A model generated the notes under the pieces. The model did no database searches. It was not told where the DNA came from and saw only the letters and a program-made list of their open reading frames with translations. The position numbers and the translations under genes were made by a program. DNA of 64,000 bases from Polytrichum commune (Eukaryota > Streptophyta > Polytrichopsida > Polytrichales > Polytrichaceae), in NCBI GenBank assembly GCA_950295325.1, contig OX485808.1, forward strand, positions 20,604,527-20,668,526, in the 5' to 3' direction. Positions 56,816 to 64,000 of this stretch are shown here, one piece after another. Numbering within the stretch: position 1 is the first letter of the stretch; the number at the start of each line of letters is the position of its first letter.

Positions 56816-57855
56816 TCGGTGTTCATTGTGTTGAAGTGTAATGTAGTCATGTGTTGGCCTCACTGCATTCATTGGGTTTTCATGCTTGGTAGCATGTAGA
56901 AAGACATTCATGCTAATGCTAAACCTTATATTTACATGATTCGATACATATCCAAGAATCTCTAATCCCTTGCAAATTGGAGGCTTTAACGTACAGAGTC
57001 TGGAGGTTGGGCAAATGATGTAGCTCCCTTGGCATTTCTCCCGTAAATGCGTTATTTGACAAGTCTCTGTTTCCACCAAAGGCCCAAGAATAAGAATAAA
57101 ATAAAATGAAACAAAGTAAAAATAACATTGGTGATTTTGTGCATTGACGTGTATGGGAGCCTGTTCTTTTCAAACCCTGATCATGTTTTACCAAGCTTCA
57201 GGGTAAGGGCACTTCTTTCCTTTCGGAAGGTGGGCTGCTTACCCAAAATGAAAATTTTAGGGTTTTGTTTTGCTACACTAAAATAGGAATGTACAACCAA
57301 AAGAATGAAAGTAGTCCAACCAGTGTAACTTCTACACATGCTTCCAATGAGAAAGGGAGTGAATGACTAAAGGAGTTGAACGTACAAATGCTTGAGTTTT
57401 GGGAGGTCGTTGAAAGTTAGGGGCCGCGAGTTGATCCTGCATCCACCGTTGCATGTTTGAGTGATCCCACTTGGCTATGACAATGTTCAATGCATGCATT
57501 CTCTTGTTAAAATCAACTACAATACAAGATAAGAAAGTTGCGATTTTGGGGTTCGGTGTGCTCACTTTGATGCTTTGCTTTCCAATAGGTGCCGGGATTT
57601 TCCCACCATCTTGCTTGATTCTTGCGGTTTCAGACCTTTTGTTTCATCGCAAGGTGGGCCACTTGGTCTATACTTTCCATCACAATGATGTAAGATACTT
57701 CACACTATATCGAATCACATTCTAGTAATCTACCTATCTTATTGCGTTAAAGTTACCCCTGAAGAATCAAGCAATGACCACAACTAGAGCGCCAACACTA
57801 TCAAAAGTTAACATAGGCAATTGTCTATTTACAAGCGAGGATTGGAGTAGAAAGC

Positions 57856-60301
57856 TTACATGGGCTCGCCTATAGGTGGGAACTTAGGATAGCTGTACTC
57901 AGGGAGAGGAGGAAGACTTGGCATAGTGAAATTGGGAGGAGTGAAGGGAGGGAGTGGAGGTAATGTAGGGAGTGTGAAGTTAGGAGGTGTGATTTGGGGC
58001 CAAGGAGGGATTTCTGGAAATGTGAAATTAAAAGGTTGGGGTAGAGGCGGAAAAGTTGGCATGGTAATGTTGGGTGGTGTCCATGATGGTAAAGGTGGAA
58101 TGGTCATATTGGGAGGGGTAAAATGAGGCAAAGGAGGCAGCCCTGGAAAAGTGGAGTTTGGCATCAAAGGTAAGGGTGGAAGGGTTGGCATCGTAAAATT
58201 GGGTGGTGTCCATATTGGCATAGGTGGAAGGCTTGGCGTAGTTAAATTAGGAGGGCTCCATGATGTTAGAGGAGGGAACGTAAAATTGGGAGGGGTAAAT
58301 TGAGGCATTGGCGGAAACTCGGGAAGAGGTGGGAGACTTGGCATGGTTAAATTCGGAGGTGTCCACAATGGTAGTGGAGGGAACGTAAAATTGGGAAGAG
58401 TAAATTGAGGCATAGGCGGAAACTCAGGCAGAGGTGGAAGTGTTGGCAAAGTAAGATTAGGAGGTGCCCAAGATGGTAGAGGAGGGAATGTAAAGTTGGG
58501 AGGAGTAAATTGAGGCATCGGTGGGAATTCCAGAAGTGGTGGAAGGCTTGGAATAGTTAGATTAACATGGGGGAACTCAGGAAGAGGTGGAATGGTTGGC
58601 AAAGTCAAATTAGGAAGTGTCCATGATGGCATTGGAGGGAATGTGAAGTTGGGAGGGGTAATTTGAGGTATAGGTGGGAATTCTGGGAGTGGTGGAAGGC
58701 TTGGCATAGTTAGACGAGGAGGGGTCCATGATGGTAGAGGAGGAAATGTAAAATTGGGAGGGGTAAATTGAGGCATAGGCAAAATCTCGGGAAGAGGTGG
58801 AATTGTTGGCATAGTGAAATTAGGAAGGGGCCATGATGGTATCGGAGGGAATGTAATGTTGGGAGGGGTGAATTGAGGCATTGGTGGAAACTCTAGAAGC
58901 GGTGGGAGGTTTGGCATAGTTAGATTAGGAAGGGTCCATGATGGTAGTGGAGGAAATGTAAAATTTGGAGGGGTAAATTGGGGCAATGGTGGAAGACTGG
59001 GCATGGTGATGTTGGGTATTGTCCATGTTGGCAAGGGTGGGAAACTAATGTTGGGAGGGGAATATTGAGGTAAAGGTGGAACACTTGGCATGGTAACATT
59101 TGGTTGCTCCCATGTGGGCAATGGTGGGAGGGTTGGTATTGTGAAATTTGGAGGCGTCCACATTGGCATCGGTGGAAGAGTAGATATGGTGATGTTTGGA
59201 GGTGTAAATATTGGTAGCGGTGGAAGAGTAGGAATGGTGATGTTTGGAGGTGTGAATATTGGTAGCGGTGGGAGAGTAGGAATGGTGATGTTTGGAGGTA
59301 TGAATACTGGTAGCGGTGGAAGGGTAGGAATTGTGATGTTTGGAGGTGTGAATATTGGCATTGGTGGAAGAGTAGGCATGGTGAAGTTTAGAGGTGTTAA
59401 AATTGGTAGGGGTGGAAGAGTAGGAATGGTGATGTTTGGAGGTGTGAATACTGGTAGCGGTGGAAGAGTAGGCATGGTGATGTTTGGAGGTGTCAAAATT
59501 GGTAGCGGTGGAAGAGTAGGAATAGTGATATTTGGAGGTGTGAATATTGGCATCGGTGGAAGATTAGGAATGGTGATGTTTGGAGGTATGAATGTTGGCA
59601 GCGGTGGAAGGGTAGGAATAGTAATATTTGGGGGTGTGAATACTGGTAGAGGTGGAAGAGTAGGAATGGTGATGTTTGGAGGTGTGAATACTGATAGCGG
59701 TGGAAAGGTAGGAAATGTGATGTTTGGAGGTGTGAATACTGGTAGTGGTGGAAGAATAGGCATGGTGAAGTTTGGAGGTGTGAATACTGGTAACGGTGGA
59801 AGAGTAGGCATGGTGATGTTCGGAGGTGTGAATACTGATATCGGTGGAAGGGTAGGAATGGTAACGTTTGGAGGTGTCAAAACTGGTAGGGGTGGAAGAG
59901 TAGGAATGGTGATGTTTGGAGGTGTGAATACTGGTAGCGGTGGAAGAGTAGGCATGGTGATGTTTGAAGGTGTAAATATTGGCAGCGGTGGAAGGGTAGG
60001 AATAGTGATATTTGGGGGTGTGAATACTGGTAGAGGTGAAAGAGTAGGAATGGTGATATTTGGGGGTGTGAACACTGGTAGAGGTGGAAGAGTAGGAATG
60101 GTGATGTTTGAAGGTGTGAATATTGGTAGCGGTGGAAGGGTAGGAATAGTGATATTTGAGGGTGTGAATATTGGTAGTGGTGGAAGAGTAGGAATGGTGA
60201 TATTTGGGGGTGTGAATACTGGTAGGGGTGGAAGAGTAGGAATTGTGAGATTTGGAAGGCTAAATACAGGTAAAGGTGGAGTAGTTGGAAGTGTAACATT
60301 C
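57856..60301 (-). CDS. Proline-rich, sequon-rich repeat protein, terminal exon
   Basis: Large terminal exon, stop TAA at 57856-57858. It encodes about 814 residues of repeats. From the N-terminal side, about 24 near-identical 16-residue units of the type FTPPNITIPTLPPLPV run to about 59160. Longer units follow (about 33-43 residues) that add SWTPPNLTMPSLPPLPEF and PPMPQFTPPNFTF, ending PKFPPIGEPM. Almost every unit has one N-x-T/S sequon (I count about 49). There is essentially no Lys, Arg or Cys. Proline-rich repeat proteins of plants are usually secreted wall proteins, but this lacks extensin SPPPP and does not match PELPK. The exon opens at an AG acceptor (TGTGCAG|G), not at a methionine: no ATG precedes the repeats in this frame after the upstream stop. 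Signal peptide and start lie upstream. Confidence 0.82.
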
Positions 60302-61763
60302 CTGCACAATTTATCATAAGATGTTAGAATGCATGAGGCTTAAATATCAATAATCAATATGTACATTAAGACAAAATACTTTGACGCACAACAATTGTTG
60401 AGGTACATATAGTAATGTAGAAACATCCAATCTACTTCATTGCTCACATTTAATTGTAGAAGTTAATACATGGGCAAGGTTAAGGGGTTGTTTCATGGGA
60501 TTCAAGTCATAGTGGTTATGATTCATATCATGTCACCCATTCAACTAAATGTAGTTGTATCTTATGTTTTTAATTTATTCTTTGTACATGTAGTTGCCAA
60601 TTTGTGTGTTGTTTTCTCTATATTTATGTGAGGCTCCTTCAATGTTTGCATAAATTTGTGACATCTATAAAGATGGATGTCACATGAATCATATTTCCAA
60701 TGTAAATTTTATGTTCCTAAGGAAGTAAACTTGTGTATGTAATTTATGTGAGTACCATACTAAAATTGATGTATGTATTTGTGAATTGATTATGTCATTA
60801 TAGAGTTGTGAACAAGAACTAAGTTATCATCATTTAAAATATGGCTATTAGAATAACTAGTAAGTAAGTTATCATGTTTATTAAACATTTGGTGAGTTAC
60901 TTAGTCATCATGTACGTTGTGCACAAAGTATTCAAAATAATGTGGTATTAGAAAAATTAGGATATTGTTATTTGTGCTAGAAAATTGACTTGTATTATGG
61001 AATAAAATATTCTCAAGTGATGTTTATTTACAAATACTTGAATTTGGTGTTATAATCATTGTACCAATTGCACATTGATGACACAACTGGGTTATGTAAC
61101 ATTTGTCCATGATACTTGATATAAGGAATTACACTCACAATGAGGAGATTAGGGTGGGAGGTGACAATGAAACATATTCAATGAAACATAACTATTGAGG
61201 TTCCCATATGAATTTTTTTTGATATTCATTTTGAAAATGAGGTGTTAAGTTACTCGAAGAACACCGATGTAGACAACTAAAATCAAGATGAAATTAATAT
61301 ACATTTATGCCTTATTAACATGGTATCCCACATAAGCATGCACCTTATTTGGGTGAGCTCCACCATGAAGCCATAAGCCACCTACATTGTCTTAAAATTC
61401 CTTATCCTACAATTATATGAATTAAGGTGATTAGCCAACACTTGGATGGGAAATATGCAATCAATGAACATGCACAAAAGTTCAAAGACATAGTGTAGTA
61501 AAAACTACATTTCTTTATTCACAATGATATAGTATAAGAGCTTGGAGCACCAAAGTCTTTGATGGGGAGGCTTACGATGCCGGCGTAGATGGGACAGGCA
61601 TTGCAATGGGTGTTATGTTCCTACATACATCATCATCAATGTCATCAATATAAGATGCTCACTTGTGCTTAACGCTTAAAGATTCCAAGTTGCCATTCCA
61701 CAAAATACATTTTTCACAAGCCCCCAACAAGTATTAAACCTAGGTTTCACTTAATTATACTTA

Positions 61764-61893
61764 CACTACAAGCATTTGAGTCCTAGGCAATTGTTTTGTG
61801 TCACTGCAAATTTGCAAATCTATCAGATTGGTAGATTTGCCTTGTTCTTGCACATGCATAGGACAATTGCCTAGGACTCATATGTTGGTAATG
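61764..61893. mobile_element. CACTA-like mini-MITE, copy M4
   Basis: The 130-bp palindromic element starts CACTACAAGCATTTGAGTCC. Its right end on the other strand is CATTACCAACATATGAGTCC. Both continue TAGGCAATTGT. Flanks are TTA and CTA. It is the best preserved copy of the M family. Confidence 0.65.
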
Positions 61894-62031
61894 CTATGGG
61901 ATTAAAACTATATGGGCTTTACAACCACTACAATTTTTTGATTACCCTCGTATAACAATATCCTATAAACATTAAATTCCCAACTGCGCCATTGCATTAT
62001 AAAATATCCACCAACGCAACTTGTAGTTTAA

Positions 62032-62460
62032 GGGTGAGTTTTCATGTAGGCCGCTCGGCCACTAGATTATTCTAGATAATAGTAGGTCTAAAGTGCTCAC
62101 ATGTAGTTAAGCGCAAGCCACCATCCAACCACCATTTGGCAATCTACTAGAATGTGGAGGGCCGTGGACACATGCTGCTAGATTTCAAATTATGAGCCCA
62201 CTAAAGAATCTTTAATCTACAAGTGCCAGTCACCAAAGGATTAAGACCAGTTGAAGACTCAAACGAACCAATATTAGTCCAGAATTCCATCCTTGGTAAC
62301 CTGAGGAGGAGGTTAATAAGTGGGCCCAGATTTGAGAATATGGGAGCAGCTAGTTGGCACGTATGAACCCTACCCCACCATATTCCCTCTACATTTGGAC
62401 AGGGTTGTCCTTATTCACACTGGAATATGATGGGCGAGCGGCCTACATGGAAACTCACCC
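62032..62460. mobile_element. Harbinger-type MITE with TAA duplication
   Basis: The 429-bp element has left end GGGTGAGTTTTCATGTAGGC. The right end on the other strand is GGGTGAGTTTCCATGTAGGC, both continuing CGCTCG. TAA lies at 62029-62031 and 62461-62463. A 60-codon frame at its right end (62354-62536) is not a gene. Confidence 0.85.
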
Positions 62461-62936
62461 TAAGTCAAGGATTTTGCTGAACCTTATTGTGAGTCATGTG
62501 CAGCTGATTGAGGTAAAACCTGCTTTAGCTTATTGATGCTGTTGGGAAAAATGATGTTTTTGAACTGACAAGTCTATATGTGAAGCTTACAAATTTGGGG
62601 TTGTCCAGTTGATTGTAGGAGTAGCATTCCTGTTTCAAATGAAAGAAACATTTAACAATGTGGTATCTTTAAAAAGCTTAAAGCTGTCATCTCTTGAACA
62701 CTCTACTTGTAGTTGTCACTGAGATCTTTCCGTCATCTGAGGTAATTTCTATCTACCTAAGCAGCACCAAAATTATAGGTGCGTTGTTATTAGGTACAGG
62801 TGGAGGTATCCAATCAATTGCAGGAAATGATTTGTTAGATGTTGACCTATTTCAAGTGTCAGCATTAAATTTCAAGAGTCATTTTGACATATTTGATTGA
62901 CTTTCTGTGATCAAATGCTTAACAATTAGAACTCAC

Positions 62937-62984
62937 AGTGGTGGCAGTGGAGGGAAACTTGGCAGCGGAATAGTAATGTTGGGA
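62937..62984 (-). CDS. Proline-rich gene, 48-nt mini-exon
   Basis: Acceptor TTGCAG, donor GTGAGT, phase 2 at both ends. It encodes PNITIPLPSFPPLPP plus the split codon CT|G (Leu) into the terminal exon. The same motif grammar (PNITIP, PPLP) as the terminal exon supports it as coding. Confidence 0.78.
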
Positions 62985-63163
62985 CTGCAATAAACATAGC
63001 AAAACTTCAAGTGAGATTTACAAACAACTGAAGAGGAGGGATGACGTACAGAAGGGAATTTGAAACTTGGAAAATTAAAAAACCAGTATTCCCTTATGGT
63101 GTGCGACTTGTCCAGAGAATTTTAATCTTGAGCATGTGTGTTCATGTGTGATTTGAAACTTAC

Positions 63164-63190
63164 AGTGGGAGGTTTGGGATTGTCAAATTC
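63164..63190 (-). CDS. Proline-rich gene, 27-nt mini-exon
   Basis: Acceptor ATGCAG, donor GTAAGT, phase 2 at both ends. It encodes NLTIPNLP plus a split Leu codon on each side. At nine codons it is near the lower size limit for plant exons. Confidence 0.7.
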
Positions 63191-63409
63191 CTGCATTCAA
63201 TCAATTATAATGACCATCAATACTGATGCCATGTACCATGGAATACCAGGATTTGTCTGGACACATTAAGAGACGAGATTATGGAAAGGGTTGAAAATCT
63301 ACAAATTGTGATGCGCAATCTAGTAAAATCTGGACAAGTAAATCAAGAAGCAGGCATGTCTAGCTGCTCCAATTACATGACTCAAGATTATGGGTTATGA
63401 GTCGCTCAC

Positions 63410-63463
63410 AAGGGTGGCAATGTTGGTATTGTCCAGTTGACCAGATTAGGAGATGAGATGTTC
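63410..63463 (-). CDS. Proline-rich gene, 54-nt mini-exon
   Basis: Acceptor TGACAG, donor GTGAGC, phase 2 at both ends. It encodes NISSPNLVNWTIPTLPP plus the split codon TT|G (Leu). Exons further 5', with the start codon and any signal peptide, must lie upstream (higher coordinates) and probably beyond position 64000. Confidence 0.7.
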
Positions 63464-63519
63464 CTGTCAGATGAAGCGAATGTTGTTGTCATTTTTTGTT
63501 AAATCTTGAGTGGTGTGTG

Positions 63520-63840
63520 GCTAGGTGCGGATGTAAGAGTGGACACCACAAAGACTTGTCCTTAAGGACTTCAAATGACTCAAGAATTCTTAACCATCTA
63601 AGTTTCATAGTCAACATAAATTTTTTAGGAGGGGTGTGGGATTTATGTGATCATTCAAAAAGAAGAAAAATTCGCTTTGAATATGAATGAGATTTTAATA
63701 TGACCTCCATAAACTATGAGGAAAATGGCTATGGCCTCGATTTGGATTTGCTAATCATCTTGTATAAACCATGTGTTTAATATCCTAGGAGAAGTGGGTG
63801 CAGAGCAAAAAGTATCCATTTTAGGCCCACTTTGCCTTTA
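63520..63840 (+). repeat. Dispersed repeat R, copy 10
   Basis: Contains GGACACCACAAAGACTTGTC, AATATGACCTCCATAAACTA, TGAGGAAAATGGCTATGGCC, TTTGGATTTGCTAATCATCT and TATCCTAGGAGAAGTGGGTG. It sits in the upstream intron of the proline-rich gene. Confidence 0.65.
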
Positions 63841-64000
63841 TCTACTCCCTCTTCATTAATGTATAAATTGACCCCCTAAAATGTAGGCAATTATTTATAA
63901 TGTGCACAACAAGTTGCCCAGCCAAATGTCTGTCTTCTGTAGAAAAAACTTGATTGGCAGGGTGAAGGTTTGGAAAGGAGTGGGAGCTGACAATGGTGGT
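63840..64000. other. Window edge, unresolved
   Basis: Read on the minus strand, an AG at about 63987 is followed by a frame with SFPNLHP-like text. It could be a further exon of the proline-rich gene, but no donor in the right phase was found. Confidence 0.2.

Larger units (their letters stand above)
54231..57436 (-). pseudogene. LRR receptor-kinase-like gene relic (four phase-2 LRR exons)
   Basis: On the minus strand, four short segments each have an AG acceptor, a GT donor, phase-2 ends and length divisible by three. 57386-57436 (51 nt) reads INSRPLTFNDLPKLKH. 56995-57066 (exactly 72 nt) reads LDLSNNAFTGEMPRELHHL then PNLQT. 56416-56484 (69 nt) reads NLSNNKFAGRIPRALLKS. 54231-54290 (60 nt) reads DVSSNCLTGIVPKKHSKYS. 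This is the LDLSNNxFTGxIPxxL pattern of plant LRRs, and 72-nt phase-2 LRR exons are typical of LRR receptor kinases. No signal peptide, membrane segment or kinase exon was found nearby, so this is probably a gene fragment or dead gene. An upstream frame (57440-57550, NKRMHALNIVIAKW) could be a further worn exon. Confidence 0.6.
60302..62936 (-). other. Large intron of the proline-rich gene
   Basis: Runs from the donor GTGAGT (62936 downwards) to the acceptor TGTGCAG at 60302-60308. It holds two MITEs (61764-61893 and 62032-62460) and is otherwise AT-rich. Further mini-exons could be hidden here; none met the splice-plus-frame test by eye. Confidence 0.6.

Noticed and set aside
59090-60319. 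409-codon plus-strand open frame rich in GGVNTGSGGRVGMVMF
   Set aside because: It is the exact antisense of the proline-rich exon. Opening is forced by the repeated codon pattern of the other strand. The minus-strand frame is longer and continues into mini-exons with matching motifs.
62694-62900. 68-codon plus frame with a proline-like antisense near 62780-62810 (IPPPVPNNNAP)
   Set aside because: The antisense stretch lacks the PN-x-T grammar and has no acceptor/donor pair in phase 2.
63054-63098. Possible extra mini-exon reading NFPSFKFPS on the minus strand before GTACGT
   Set aside because: With the only upstream AG acceptors (43 or 16 nt exon) the phase does not fit its neighbours, so it is more likely a worn copy than a used exon.
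1-64000. tRNA, rRNA, LTR retrotransposon and organelle-derived segments
   Set aside because: I looked for cloverleaf cores, LTR pairs with primer-binding sites, reverse-transcriptase motifs and organelle genes, and saw none convincing by eye. A covariance or profile search would be needed to exclude them fully.

Overview
This is a 64-kb stretch of AT-rich plant nuclear DNA. The evidence for a land plant is: GT-AG introns of 0.5-2.6 kb; a plant-type eIF4B gene; interstitial arrays of the plant telomere unit TTTAGGG/CCCTAAA; 72-nt phase-2 leucine-rich-repeat exons; and dense PIF/Harbinger-like and CACTA-like miniature transposons. There are no operons, Shine-Dalgarno sites or other bacterial features. 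The lineage cannot be resolved further by eye.

Three genes look intact or nearly so. (1) A two-exon HAD-superfamily hydrolase of the pyrimidine 5'-nucleotidase (Sdt1/Phm8-like) type, plus strand, 11684-13994. (2) A three-exon plant eIF4B gene, plus strand, 45941-49461, 553 residues. (3) A very repetitive proline-rich, sequon-rich protein, minus strand, with a terminal exon of about 815 codons (57856-60301) and at least three in-frame mini-exons upstream (62937-63463). Its 5' end lies beyond the window. Between genes 2 and 3, minus-strand LRR exons (54231-57436) are the relic of a receptor-kinase-like gene for which no kinase domain was found.

Layout: 1-2800 is strongly strand-asymmetric DNA (G much above C on the plus strand). 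2850-3410 is a decayed pogo/Tigger-like relic. 4200-10900 is repeat-rich intergenic DNA. 10980-14250 is the HAD gene with duplicated 5' flank and tandemly duplicated intron. 14400-37000 is a transposon-rich zone with at least ten Harbinger-type elements (TAA/TTA target duplications). One of them is a 2.55-kb element holding the front part of a PIF/Harbinger transposase, and there is also a pogo/Tigger C-terminal relic. 38500-45900 is a mosaic of decayed copies of the eIF4B upstream region, split by a 4.1-kb long-arm foldback element, a 385-bp MITE and a 991-bp TA-flanked foldback element. 45941-49461 is eIF4B. 49500-54200 has no gene I can support. 54200-57440 is the LRR relic with telomere-like arrays. 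57856-64000 is the proline-rich gene.

The three genes have no evident shared pathway: nucleotide/phosphate metabolism, translation initiation and probably the cell wall. The most unusual features are the sequon-periodic proline-rich protein with modular mini-exons, the repeated duplication and decay of the eIF4B 5' flank, and the HAD intron whose repeat junctions each restore AG|GT. All coordinates of repeats and introns were read by eye; splice sites are inferred without transcript data.
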